From NCBI GenBank assembly GCA_951813395.1, contig OX638356.1, positions 3,112,501 through 3,176,500 on the forward strand: a stretch of 64,000 bases of DNA, given 5' to 3'. The notes below the pieces were generated by a model. That model saw nothing but the letters and a program-made list of their open reading frames with translations, did no database searches and was not told the origin of the DNA. A program made the translations under genes and the position numbers. This DNA is from Longimicrobiales bacterium (GTDB lineage Bacteria > Gemmatimonadota > Gemmatimonadetes > Longimicrobiales > Gaopeijiaceae). Shown here piece after piece: positions 1-8,358 of this stretch. Positions within the stretch are counted from its first letter, which is position 1, and every line of letters begins with the position of its first letter.

Positions 1-101
1 GGGCCTGGGCCCTGGACTGGTTCTGCAACGAGCAACAACGATGCTGAACGTTAATGGATGCTGAACATTAATGTTAAGTATCGGGCGGGGCCCAGCGCGG
101 G
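1..101. other. window-edge intergenic stretch with a short tandem repeat
   Basis: No gene is seen here. Positions 41-57 and 58-74 are two copies of a 17-base unit beginning ATGCTGAAC that differ at two bases, and 64-75 (AACATTAATGTT) is a perfect 12-base palindrome. The stretch is far more AT-rich than its surroundings. It lies just past the 3' end of the TIGR02206 gene, so it could hold an operator or promoter of a gene to the left of the window, but nothing here decides that. Confidence 0.4.
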
Positions 102-803
102 TCAGCTGCCCCGGCGCCGCTTCTCCAGGTACACCGGCAGGTACAGCAGCCCGAAGAAGACCGCCGCAAGCAACTCGAGCTTGAGCAGATACCACGGCCA
201 CGGGAGGAAGATGAAGGGGGACGCGGTGTCCGGGACCGTGCACAGGTACATGTAGTTGCTGTCCAGGAGCAGGTTCACGGGCGTCAGGACCGCGGCCATG
301 ACGTTCAGCGCGACGAACGCACGCACCAGCGACCGGAACGTGGGCCGCATCCCCAGTCCGAGGGTGGCGAACAGCGCCGCGGCAACGATCCCTCCGTGGG
401 AAATGAAGTACTGGAAGAAGAGGTAGTGTGGGAGGCCCTCCGACAGCTCCGGCGTCACCATGGCGTTCGTGGCGCCCGCCAGCCCCCAGAAGTAGACGAG
501 TTCAAAGGTCCAGCGCTGGCGGAAGAGCAGCATCGCCGCTGACAGCAGTATGGTCATGCCGCAGACGTGGAGCGGCAGGTGCTCGCGGACGAACACCTCG
601 CCGCCCTCCGTCATATACCTGTAGATCCAGCCCACGGACTGGTTGACCAGCAGCACGACGGCCAGGCCGATGCACAGGCCACGCGTCACGCGAGGCGAAC
701 CCGACCGCCTCGCCACGACCGTCATCGCGGCGGAAACCGCCGCAGTCAGCACTATGGCCGTGACGTGGGGCAGGCCGAAGAGCTGGAAAGGAGGGGCCGA
801 CAT
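102..803 (-). CDS. TIGR02206 family (YwaF-like) integral membrane protein
   Basis: A 233-residue, very hydrophobic protein with about six to seven predicted membrane segments. It carries the landmarks I associate with TIGR02206/YwaF: LPLHVCGM near residue 77, the YFWGLAGATNAMVTPEL and FQYFISHGGI segments in the middle, and NYMYLC followed by PWPWYLLKLE near the C-terminus. The biochemical function of the family is unknown. Its start lies inside the last 17 codons of the upstream aspartate kinase gene, an unusually long 52-base overlap, so it is probably the last gene of the methionine operon transcript. No link to methionine metabolism is visible in the protein itself. Confidence 0.85.
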   Translation of the reverse strand: MSAPPFQLFGLPHVTAIVLTAAVSAAMTVVARRSGSPRVTRGLCIGLAVVLLVNQSVGWIYRYMTEGGEVFVREHLPLHVCGMTILLSAAMLLFRQRWTFELVYFWGLAGATNAMVTPELSEGLPHYLFFQYFISHGGIVAAALFATLGLGMRPTFRSLVRAFVALNVMAAVLTPVNLLLDSNYMYLCTVPDTASPFIFLPWPWYLLKLELLAAVFFGLLYLPVYLEKRRRGS

Positions 804-1660
804 CGCTCCAAGCTAACCGCCCGGCTCGCGCCCGCGCACGACTGCGGGGGCAGGGGTGGCGGGGAGGCCTGGGGGGACTGGGACGACTGGGGCGACTGGG
901 ACGACCGGGATCGGGTCGGAGTCGGATCCCCCACCCACGTGCCCCGCCCGCCCATCGCGGCCACCCGGAACCCGAGCCGGTGCCGGGCGGCGAAGCGCAG
1001 CGCCTTGTCCTGGACCACGCCGCCGCCGATGCAGCGTGCCCGGTCCCAGCTCACGGTGGCGAGCGGCGCCAGGCCCCGGTTGCGGCGGGGATCCGCGGGA
1101 AACACCCCGTCGACATCCTTGACCAGGCGGATTTCGGCCGCGCCGACGGCGTGACCCAGGAAGAGTGCGGTCAGGTCGGAGCCTCCGCGCCCGAGCAGCG
1201 AGGGCGCGCCGGTTGCGTCGACACCGACGAAACCGGGGACCACGAGCACGTCCGAGCAGGCGAGGGCGGCCGCGATCCGCCGGGTGTCCACGCCGACGGG
1301 TTCGGCATCCCGGAGCGCACCGCGGGTGCGTAGCGACAACTGCCCGGCGGTGAGCCCCGTCGACGAAACGCCGGCGGCGGCCAGCGCGATCCGCAGAAGC
1401 GCCACCGACGCCTCCTCCCCCGTGGCGAGAAGAGCGCCGACGAGCGCGTCCGGAGGCTCGGCCGCAACCGCCCTGGCGGTGTCGAACAGGGCGTCGGTCG
1501 TGCTGCCCATGGCCGACACCACCGCGATCACCTTGTGGCCGCGCGCCACCTCCTCGCGCACGTGTTCGCCGACGCGCCGATAGCCTTCCGGCGCGGCGAG
1601 CACGGACGACCCGAACTTGACCACGTGCAGCGGCTTCTTCGCCGCCGCCACCGCGGTCAC
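752..1660 (-). CDS. aspartate kinase catalytic domain, no ACT domain
   Basis: A 302-residue amino-acid-kinase-fold protein, likely phosphorylating L-aspartate as the first step toward homoserine. The N-terminal VVKFGSS phosphate-binding motif, LATGEEASVALL, the SLLGRGGSDLTAL motif and VKDVDGVFPADPR match aspartokinases. It ends after the kinase domain plus a Ser/Pro/Gln-rich tail, so the ACT regulatory domains of LysC/ThrA and any homoserine dehydrogenase part are absent; feedback control by amino acids is therefore not expected through this chain. The GTG start overlaps the metB stop as GTGA, indicating translational coupling. The tail is encoded by near-9-base repeats (about 868-908) and overlaps the next gene. 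It could alternatively be a related amino-acid kinase, but the metX-metB context favours aspartate. Confidence 0.82.
   Translation of the reverse strand: MTAVAAAKKPLHVVKFGSSVLAAPEGYRRVGEHVREEVARGHKVIAVVSAMGSTTDALFDTARAVAAEPPDALVGALLATGEEASVALLRIALAAAGVSSTGLTAGQLSLRTRGALRDAEPVGVDTRRIAAALACSDVLVVPGFVGVDATGAPSLLGRGGSDLTALFLGHAVGAAEIRLVKDVDGVFPADPRRNRGLAPLATVSWDRARCIGGGVVQDKALRFAARHRLGFRVAAMGGRGTWVGDPTPTRSRSSQSPQSSQSPQASPPPLPPQSCAGASRAVSLERCRPLLSSSSACPTSRP
868..908. repeat. short tandem repeat of a GACTGGG(A/G)C-like unit
   Basis: Degenerate 9-base units (GACTGGGAC / GACTGGGGC / GACCGGGAT) are repeated in tandem. They encode the low-complexity SQSPQSSQSPQ tail of the aspartate kinase on the minus strand. 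Because 9-base units keep the frame, copy-number change would only lengthen or shorten the tail. Confidence 0.6.
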
Positions 1661-2919
1661 GCCGCCTGGCACACGACCTCCTCGGCGCGGCAGAGCGCGC
1701 GCTCCAGGTCGGCCACCAGGTCGTCCGGGGACTCGATCCCGACCGACAGCCGCAGCAGACCCTCGCGGATCCCGGCGACGATCTGCGCGTGCTGGTCCAT
1801 CGATGCGTGCGTCATCGTCGCGGGATGGGCGACCAGGCTTTCCACGCCCCCGAGCGACTCGGCCAGCGCGAAGTGCTCGAGCCCGTCGACGAACGCCTCG
1901 ACCGCCTCTCGCCCACCCTTCAGCTCGAACGAGATCAGGCTGCCCCATCCCGGTTGTTGCCGGCGCGCGGTCTCGTGGCCGGGATGCCCCGCCAGGCTGG
2001 GGTGGTTCACCCGGGAGACGACATCGCTGCCCGTGAGGAAGTCGACGACGCGGAGCGCGTTCTCCTCGTGCACGCGCACCCGGGCGTGCAGCGTCCGGAT
2101 GCCGCGCAGGGTCAGGTAGGAGTCGAAGGGCGCACCGGCCACGCCCATCGCGTTGGTCCACCACGCGACGTCCTCGAACGGCTCCTCGTCCGCCGCGATC
2201 ACCGCGCCCCCGACCACGTCGCTGTGTCCGTTCAGGAACTTGGTGGTCGAGTGCACGACGAGATCCGCGCCGAAGTCGAGCGGCCGCTGGTTGACCGGTG
2301 ACAGGAAGGTGTTGTCCACCACGCACACGGCGCCGATTTCCCGCGCCAGGCGGGTCCACGCCTCGATGTCGGTGATCCGCAGCAGCGGATTGCTCGGCGT
2401 TTCGATCCAGATCATGCGCGGCCGCATCGCCCGTGCGCGCGCCCTGGCTCCCGGCGCCGTCTGGTCCAGGAAGCGGACCCTGTAGGACCCGCGCGCCGCC
2501 TCGGCCGAGAAGAGCCGATAGCTGCCCCCGTAGCAGTCGTGGGGCGCCAGCAGCAGATCGCCGGCGCTTAGCAGCCGCGTGACGACCGCGATGGCCGACA
2601 TGCCCGAAGAGGTGATCACCGCACCGCATCCGCCCTCCAGTTCGGCGATCGCCTCGGCGGCGAGGTCGCGGGTGGGGTTTCCGCTCCGCGTGTAGTCGTA
2701 CCGGGCGTACACCCCGGGCGACTCGAAGTAGAAGTTGGACGACAGATGGATGGGCGGCATGACCGACCGGTGGCCCGGGTCGGCCCCGAGTCCGGCACGC
2801 ACCGCGCGGGTGACGTGCGAAGGGCCGGGACGCGCGTTTGCGAGGCCGGGACGCAGACAGTCGGGAACGTCCGGGGGCGCGCCGTTGGCGGAGTCTGTGA
2901 GCGTGTCGCTGCGGTTCAT
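1657..2919 (-). CDS. metB: cystathionine gamma-synthase / O-acylhomoserine (thiol)-lyase
   Basis: A 420-residue PLP enzyme of the Cys/Met metabolism family; it joins an activated homoserine to cysteine (or sulfide) in methionine synthesis. Visible family marks: YARYDYTRSGNPT near residue 75, the SSGMSAI PLP phosphate contact, WIETPSNPLLRI, DNTFLSPVNQRPLDFGAD, and the Schiff-base lysine in HSTTKFLNGHSD. Length is about 20-30 residues over the usual 385-400 because of the N-terminal extension. It overlaps metX by ATGA and the aspartate kinase by GTGA, so the three are one transcriptional and translational unit behind the SAM riboswitch. Whether cysteine or sulfide is the preferred nucleophile cannot be read from sequence; the partner MetX type suggests O-succinylhomoserine and cysteine. 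Confidence 0.9.
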   Translation of the reverse strand: MNRSDTLTDSANGAPPDVPDCLRPGLANARPGPSHVTRAVRAGLGADPGHRSVMPPIHLSSNFYFESPGVYARYDYTRSGNPTRDLAAEAIAELEGGCGAVITSSGMSAIAVVTRLLSAGDLLLAPHDCYGGSYRLFSAEAARGSYRVRFLDQTAPGARARARAMRPRMIWIETPSNPLLRITDIEAWTRLAREIGAVCVVDNTFLSPVNQRPLDFGADLVVHSTTKFLNGHSDVVGGAVIAADEEPFEDVAWWTNAMGVAGAPFDSYLTLRGIRTLHARVRVHEENALRVVDFLTGSDVVSRVNHPSLAGHPGHETARRQQPGWGSLISFELKGGREAVEAFVDGLEHFALAESLGGVESLVAHPATMTHASMDQHAQIVAGIREGLLRLSVGIESPDDLVADLERALCRAEEVVCQAA

Positions 2920-3938
2920 CGGGATGCCTCCTCATGGGTGAGGCCCGAGGTGATCTGCCGTGCGACTTCCCCTGTTTCCTTGAGGAAGCCGTCATGACCG
3001 AACAATGACGGGATGATGACGTGAGGTACGGGGGATCGTCCCTGCCGCCTGGCGAGTTCGTCGACCAGCCAGGGCGGAACGAGTACATCGGTGTCGAACG
3101 AGACGACGAGCGCGTCGGCCGGAAGCGATCCGGGACGCGTGCCGTGGAGGTCGATCGACTCGGAAAGCGCCAGAAAGCGGTCCGTGTCGAAGACCCGGGC
3201 GAAGGCCGTCCCGCGGGAATCCAGGTACTCCTCCACCGGGAACCTCGACGGGCTCTCGCCGGGGGCGGGGGTCCCGGGCGTGAGGGCGAAGGGCGAGAAG
3301 CGGGCTTCGAATTCGTCGATGCTCCGGTAGGTGGTCATCGCGAGGGCGCGGGCGAGGGCCAGGCCCCGCGCGGCGTGACCGGTCTCGGCGCCCAGCGTGG
3401 CGGCCGCGCGCTGTACGGTGCGCAGGGCGGTGGCCATGGGATGGGTCCGATGGGCGGCGCCGAGGGCGACCAGCTTCGATACGCGCCCGGGGAAGAGTTC
3501 GGCGAAGGCGAGGGCGACCATGCCGCCGTAGGAGGCGCCGACCAGCGAGGTCGACGCGATGCCGAGGTGATCGAGCACCGCCGCGAGGGCCCGCGCCTGA
3601 TCGTGGGTTGTCACCGGGCGGAGGACCTGACCCTCGCAGGGGCCGCCGAGAAAATCCATGCCGATGAGCAGCCGGCGTGCCGGGTCGAGGGCGCCGCCCT
3701 CCTGCACCACCCCTTTCCACCAGCCCGGCTCGGGGTGCGCTGAAGTCGGCGCGAGGTGCCGCCCCGCAGAGATTCCGCCCAGGACCACCGTCGGCGCGTG
3801 GGCGGGACCGACGGCCTCGAAGTCCACCGGTACGGTCCGCGGGCCCAGGTGGTCGAAGTCGATGCGGGTGCGGAGCGTCGAGCGAACGGCGGAGGACGGC
3901 GCGAAGGAAAGAGCGGCGCCGGCGGGGAAACTGGGCAT
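2916..3938 (-). CDS. metX: homoserine O-acyltransferase, MetX alpha/beta-hydrolase family
   Basis: A 340-residue alpha/beta-hydrolase that acylates homoserine to commit it to methionine synthesis. The nucleophile is Ser136 in GASYGGM and the catalytic His is probably His315 in FGHDGF; the acid lies in SFDTDVLVPP. The GGISAGRH...GWW block resembles the Xanthomonas-type MetX enzymes that use succinyl-CoA, so O-succinyltransfer is my preferred reading over acetyltransfer. The ATG at 3938 is preceded 7 bases upstream by GGAGAG, which is part of a pairing that can hide it (see riboswitch). A larger frame-shifted reading that starts further upstream is a shadow and would run through the riboswitch. 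Confidence 0.9.
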   Translation of the reverse strand: MPSFPAGAALSFAPSSAVRSTLRTRIDFDHLGPRTVPVDFEAVGPAHAPTVVLGGISAGRHLAPTSAHPEPGWWKGVVQEGGALDPARRLLIGMDFLGGPCEGQVLRPVTTHDQARALAAVLDHLGIASTSLVGASYGGMVALAFAELFPGRVSKLVALGAAHRTHPMATALRTVQRAAATLGAETGHAARGLALARALAMTTYRSIDEFEARFSPFALTPGTPAPGESPSRFPVEEYLDSRGTAFARVFDTDRFLALSESIDLHGTRPGSLPADALVVSFDTDVLVPPWLVDELARRQGRSPVPHVIIPSLFGHDGFLKETGEVARQITSGLTHEEASR

Positions 3939-3944
3939 CGTTCA

Positions 3945-4022
3945 ACTCTCCGGGTCTGGCCTGCTCATCGGACTCCGGAGATTTGACACCCTGGTACTTC
4001 CGGCTATCGCTCCGAAGAGCGA
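3945..4022 (-). promoter_or_regulatory. metX: expression platform of the SAM riboswitch, probably translational
   Basis: Between the aptamer and metX there is a small hairpin (4007-4022, TCGCTC/GAGCGA with a 4-base loop) without a U-run. Then CCGGAGA over the metX ribosome-binding site (3947-3953) can pair perfectly with TCTCCGG at 3975-3981. A 7-bp helix that hides the Shine-Dalgarno, and no terminator U-tract, point to control of translation initiation rather than termination. The pairing is seen; the SAM-dependent switch is inferred. Confidence 0.6.
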
Positions 4023-4029
4023 CGGGCGG

Positions 4030-4147
4030 TTCATCTTTGCGGCCGGACTCGTGGTCTGCCGCAGGAGTTGGCACCTTTGCGGGAATGCCACTTCCCGCAG
4101 GTTGCCCCGGCTTCACAGGGCCTTTCCCTCAGCCGGTCTCGATGAGT
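4030..4147 (-). promoter_or_regulatory. SAM-I (S-box) riboswitch upstream of metX
   Basis: On the minus strand the segment matches the S-box aptamer in order. P1 is closed by TCATC at the 5' side and GATGA at the 3' side. Next come the GAGGGA-like and GGCCC...GAAGCCGGGGCAACC core, P3 TGCGGG...CCCGCA, the highly conserved AAGGTGCCAACTCC, P4 TGCGGC...GCCGCA, then AAGATGA. It lies directly upstream of the metX-metB-aspartate kinase operon, whose product pathway leads to SAM, so repression at high SAM is expected. Confidence 0.95.
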
Positions 4148-4185
4148 TGTCGTTGAACGATAGCTACAACGGAAAGAGTCGAGCG

Positions 4186-5022
4186 TCAAGAACCATCGGA
4201 ATTGCCCGGCCGCGGATACGACCCCAGCACCCGGAACAGGGCGGCGCGATCCCGCACGCCGCGCAGCGCCTCCCGGACGACGCCGTCCTCCCGGTGGCCC
4301 TCGATGTCGACCAGGAAGATGTAGCGGCCCAGGCTCCGCTTGTCGGGACGCGACTCGATCTTGAGCATGTTGATCCCGCGGGTGGCGAGCTCGCCCAGGG
4401 TGCCGTGGAGGGTGCCGGCCGCGTCCTCCGTGAAGTCGAAGCAGATGGTGGTCTTGTCCCGGCCGGTCCGCTCTGCGTCATCGCGGGCGAGAACGACGAA
4501 CCGCGTCTTGTTGCTGGCGGAATCCTCGATGTTGTGATCGAAGATCTTCGCGCCGAAGATCTCCGCCGCGCGCCGGCTGGTGACCGCTGCTGCCGGACGG
4601 GCGCTCGACCCCATGTCCTTGACGGCGCCCGCGGTGCTCAGGGATGCCACCGGCTCGGCTTCGGGAAGATGCTCGGCGATGTAGCCGCGGCACTGGGCCA
4701 GCGCCTGTGGGTGCGAGTACACCACGCGCACAAGGGGAAGGCCGAAGCCGGTTTGCACCAGCAGGCAGTGGTGAATGGGCAGCACGATCTCCCTGCGGAT
4801 CAGGAGGTCCGTGCTGTGGATCAGCAGGTCCGTGGTGTGCGTGACCGCGCCCTCGAGGCTGTTCTCGATCGGCACCACGGCCTGATCGGCGGCGCCGTTC
4901 TCCACCGCTTCGATCACGGCCGCGATGGTGCCGAACGGCACGGTTTCCGAGGCCCGGCTGGCGTGCCGGAGGGCCGCCTCTTCGCTGTAGGTCCCCCGGG
5001 GACCCAGATACGCGATCCTCAA
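4186..5022 (-). CDS. pheA: prephenate dehydratase
   Basis: A 278-residue monofunctional prephenate dehydratase, converting prephenate to phenylpyruvate in phenylalanine synthesis. It begins MRIAYLGPRGTYSEEAAL, has VVPIENSLEGAV, the catalytic TRF motif in SASNKTRFVVL (about residues 170-180), and a C-terminal ACT domain with TLHGTLGELATRGINML and the ESRP phenylalanine-binding motif. No chorismate mutase domain is attached. The start overlaps the stop of the upstream S8 protease gene by 4 bases, so the two are co-translated although functionally unrelated. Confidence 0.95.
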   Translation of the reverse strand: MRIAYLGPRGTYSEEAALRHASRASETVPFGTIAAVIEAVENGAADQAVVPIENSLEGAVTHTTDLLIHSTDLLIRREIVLPIHHCLLVQTGFGLPLVRVVYSHPQALAQCRGYIAEHLPEAEPVASLSTAGAVKDMGSSARPAAAVTSRRAAEIFGAKIFDHNIEDSASNKTRFVVLARDDAERTGRDKTTICFDFTEDAAGTLHGTLGELATRGINMLKIESRPDKRSLGRYIFLVDIEGHREDGVVREALRGVRDRAALFRVLGSYPRPGNSDGS

Positions 5023-8000
5023 GACGGCCCGGCTCCCACCTCACCCATCGTCACCCAGTACGTCGCATCGCCGCTGCGCCCCTCCACCACCACCCCCAGG
5101 TACGGCTCCCGCCCCTCGGCGTGGGCCGCCGGCGCCGCCCATCCGTGCGCGGTCGTGATCCAGCGCGCACCCGACGCGCGTTCCTGGGGCATGTCGATGG
5201 CGCCGACCGTCCCGTAGGCGGGGTTGAACACGACGTCCAGGTATCGGTAGTACACCTCGTCCGCCGCGCTGGCCGCGTCCACGACCACCTTCCAGGTTCC
5301 GGCTGCCGGGTCGTGCACCACCACCGATTCGTCGCCCACGGGATCGCCGTCGGTGCGGACGCCGGTGCATTCGTCCCCGGTGCAGTCGAAGACGTAGACG
5401 TCGAGGTCGGCGCCCGTCCCCTCCACCTCGGTGCGCACGACCAGCGCCGACGACCCGGGCAGCACTTCGATCTCGTAGACCTGCTGCTCGCGGGGCGCGA
5501 GCGCGCCGAACTCGTGGCGCGCGCTCCCCACCGGCGTGTTCACCGCGCCGCCCGTGAAGGACGCCATCCGGTTCGCGATCCATACTTGGTGCGTGCCCGC
5601 GCCCGTGGCGTTCCCGTTGTCGGCGGCCATGTCCGCCGAGACGACCTCGACATCGGCCGCGAGCGCCGATACCGTGAGCGTCGCGGCCGTGGGCGGCACG
5701 GGCTCGTGCTCCTTCGCCTGCTCCCAGTCGAAGGCGCGCGTGTCGGCGATGTCGCCCAGCCGCACCTCCCAGGTGCCCGGGATGGGGTTCGCCACCACCT
5801 GCGTGATCCCCGAGGCATCGTTTCGGATCATCTCGCCGCGCTGGCCGCGGGTATCCGGGCGGAAGACGCCCAGGGTGACGGGACGGTCCTCCCAGGCGAC
5901 GTCGACCTTGAGCGCGGTCGTGCCTTCGGGCACATCGAAGAAGTAGCTCCTGAGCCCCGGACGCGGGACCTCGGCCTCCTGTTTGGCCGTGTAGCCGTTC
6001 GCGGCGCTGATGGGCTCGGGGGCGACAATGGCTGCGTGCATCCGGTGGGCGTAGCCGGCGACGTCGTCGTGGTGCAGGGTCAGGTGCGCGGTATGTACAC
6101 CGTGCCCCGCCGGAGTGACGGTCACGGGAAAGTCGACCGGGGTGTTGAGGGGGAGGGTGACGGTCAGCGGCGACGAGTAGGTGCCGTGGTCGTTGCCCTC
6201 CCAGGTGACGTCGAAGGTCATGTTGCCGGAGGGACCGGATGTGCGTGTGTAGGTGACGGTGCGTTCGCCGCGCTCGCCCGCCTTCCAGCCGCTGCGCTCG
6301 TAGAGGCCGAAGCCCTCGTGCGGGGTCGGAAGCAGGTGGCTGTACGGGGTGACCACCGAAGACCGCGCTTCGATGTCGACGGCCAGCGCCCCGGCTTCGA
6401 GCCGCTGCAGGATGTCCCACGCCCCGGCGACGCTCACCACGCCGTTGCCCTGCTTGTAGGCCGCTATGTTGGGCACCCAACGCGCGCCCCGCGTGATCGC
6501 GTACTTGAGCCGGTGCGGATCGATCGGGATGCCCGCCTGCCGCGCCGCGCTGATCAGGAGCGCGCCCGCCCCGGTGGCGGTGGGCGTGGCCGTCGAGGTG
6601 CCCCCGGCGATCGTGTAGCCGGGCGGCAGCTGGAAGAGACCGGCCATGGCGCGCCCCTCGATGAACCCCAGCCAGGTGCTCACGTAGTTGGAGGGCGAGA
6701 TCACGTCGGGCTTGAGCGTGCCGTCGCCCATGGGGCCGTAGCCGCCGGTGATGAGCAGGTTGTCGTCGTGCTCGACGCGCACGCCGTGGTTCATGAAGAA
6801 GTTGTCCTTGCTCTCGTGGCCGCCGATGCCGATCACGCCCCGTCCCATCACGATGTCGTCGATCGCGCCAAGGATGGGGAAGTTGTGGGTGGGAGAGAAG
6901 ATGGAGACTCCGTACCGCTCCACCAGGCGGTCGCCGATCACCGAGGGAACCAGACGGCCGTCGCGCAGGAGGTAGTTGCGCGTGATGTTCGAACTCTGCT
7001 CGAAGTAGATCAGGTCGGCGTCCGCATCCCGCGCCGCGACGATCGTGGCCTCGGTCTGCCCGTACGCCGATCCGCCTTCGCCCACGCTCGCGAGCTGCGC
7101 CCCCGGGGCGACCCCCTCGAAGCGCCCGCTCTCGCCACGGCTCGCCAGGATCGCGCCGACGACCAGGGTTCCGTGCGACGCGATCCCCAGGTTGATCGCG
7201 ACCCGGCTCTTGTCACGGTCGATCTGTACCCCGAATCCCACCGATTCGCGCACCGCCGTCTCCGGGTCGTCGGTGCCGAAGACCCCGAACGCGGGCCGCT
7301 CGTCGTATTCGCCCAGCGTGGTTTCGTTGGTGAAGTCGAGGTCCTGATCGGTGTCCACCCAGACATCGCCGGCCCCTTCGTCCCAGAGTACCGCAAAGAG
7401 GTGGCTCGCCCCCTCGGGGTTGCCGTCGCGGTTGACGTCGCGCTCCAGGCTCGAGCCGTAGACGCCCATGGTGTCGGCCCTGACCTCGTCGAACATGGCG
7501 ATCCGGAAGAGGCCGTCCCGCGGGGCGGTGTACGCCGAGTCGCGGTACACGAACGAGCCGCCGCTCGCCTCGACCATGTCGTCCATGTCCAGCCACCAGC
7601 CGTTGTCCTCGATTTCGGGGTCGAGGACGTTCCGGTAGACCGCGATCTTGGGCACCTCGGTGCCGTCCAGGGCGCGCGCGGTCTGGAGCTCGGGCAGCAG
7701 CATGTCCGGCAGCATGTCGATCATTGCGACGACCACGCCCCGCCCGTCCCAGGTCGGGTTCTCTTCGCGGAACTCGAGCGCGCGCATGTCGCCCAGCGGA
7801 CTGTAGCGGTTGCGGAGCGGCTGGTCGCTCAGCACGGGCGGCCACACCGTGTCGGCGGGCAGCGCGGGCGCCTCCGCTTCCCCCCCGGCCAGCCCGAACG
7901 AGCGCGGCCGTCCCGTGATCGACACGTCGACGCTGTGCACGTCACCGAGGCCGACCACCTCCTCCACGCGCTCCACCGGCACCCACGCCCTCAGGTAGTC

Positions 8001-8267
8001 CACATCGTCCGCGCGGAACCCCACCCGGCCTCCCATGCCCTCCACGGCTGCCGCCACGCGCGCGTTGCGCCCGGGCATCGAGGCAATGACCAGCACGACC
8101 TCGCTCTCGCCGCGGGCACGCGCCTGCGCAAGTTCGCCGCGGGCGTCCTTGAAGAGGTAGGGCCGCCGTTCGGGCTGTGCGGCGGCCGGGGCCGCGGCTG
8201 CTGCGCCGGCGGCCAGGGTTGCGAGGATCAGGACAAGACGAGCGGGGATTGCGGCCTTGCGTCGCAT
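5019..8267 (-). CDS. secreted S8 family (subtilisin-like) serine protease
   Basis: A 1082-residue exported protease. A signal peptide (charged MRRKAAIPAR, then an Ala/Leu-rich core ending AAAQ) is followed by a propeptide-like region. The split subtilase triad is visible as Asp184 (VAMIDM), His365 (ASHGT) and Ser558 (GGTSTATP). About 180 residues between Asp and His is longer than in classical subtilisin and carries an insertion with calcium-site-like stretches. The C-terminal half has beta-sandwich segments, including a pre-peptidase-C-type region (VYVFDCTGDECTG), suited to surface or extracellular activity. Likely nutritional or cell-surface protein turnover; the substrate is unknown. Confidence 0.92.
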   Translation of the reverse strand: MRRKAAIPARLVLILATLAAGAAAAAPAAAQPERRPYLFKDARGELAQARARGESEVVLVIASMPGRNARVAAAVEGMGGRVGFRADDVDYLRAWVPVERVEEVVGLGDVHSVDVSITGRPRSFGLAGGEAEAPALPADTVWPPVLSDQPLRNRYSPLGDMRALEFREENPTWDGRGVVVAMIDMLPDMLLPELQTARALDGTEVPKIAVYRNVLDPEIEDNGWWLDMDDMVEASGGSFVYRDSAYTAPRDGLFRIAMFDEVRADTMGVYGSSLERDVNRDGNPEGASHLFAVLWDEGAGDVWVDTDQDLDFTNETTLGEYDERPAFGVFGTDDPETAVRESVGFGVQIDRDKSRVAINLGIASHGTLVVGAILASRGESGRFEGVAPGAQLASVGEGGSAYGQTEATIVAARDADADLIYFEQSSNITRNYLLRDGRLVPSVIGDRLVERYGVSIFSPTHNFPILGAIDDIVMGRGVIGIGGHESKDNFFMNHGVRVEHDDNLLITGGYGPMGDGTLKPDVISPSNYVSTWLGFIEGRAMAGLFQLPPGYTIAGGTSTATPTATGAGALLISAARQAGIPIDPHRLKYAITRGARWVPNIAAYKQGNGVVSVAGAWDILQRLEAGALAVDIEARSSVVTPYSHLLPTPHEGFGLYERSGWKAGERGERTVTYTRTSGPSGNMTFDVTWEGNDHGTYSSPLTVTLPLNTPVDFPVTVTPAGHGVHTAHLTLHHDDVAGYAHRMHAAIVAPEPISAANGYTAKQEAEVPRPGLRSYFFDVPEGTTALKVDVAWEDRPVTLGVFRPDTRGQRGEMIRNDASGITQVVANPIPGTWEVRLGDIADTRAFDWEQAKEHEPVPPTAATLTVSALAADVEVVSADMAADNGNATGAGTHQVWIANRMASFTGGAVNTPVGSARHEFGALAPREQQVYEIEVLPGSSALVVRTEVEGTGADLDVYVFDCTGDECTGVRTDGDPVGDESVVVHDPAAGTWKVVVDAASAADEVYYRYLDVVFNPAYGTVGAIDMPQERASGARWITTAHGWAAPAAHAEGREPYLGVVVEGRSGDATYWVTMGEVGAGPS

Positions 8268-8358
8268 GATGGCACTCCGGGATCAAGGCGTCGGGACGGT
8301 CTGCACGGTGCAGAATCGCGTGCTACGCAGGGCTTCCGCAATGCGTTCGCGGGGTCGC

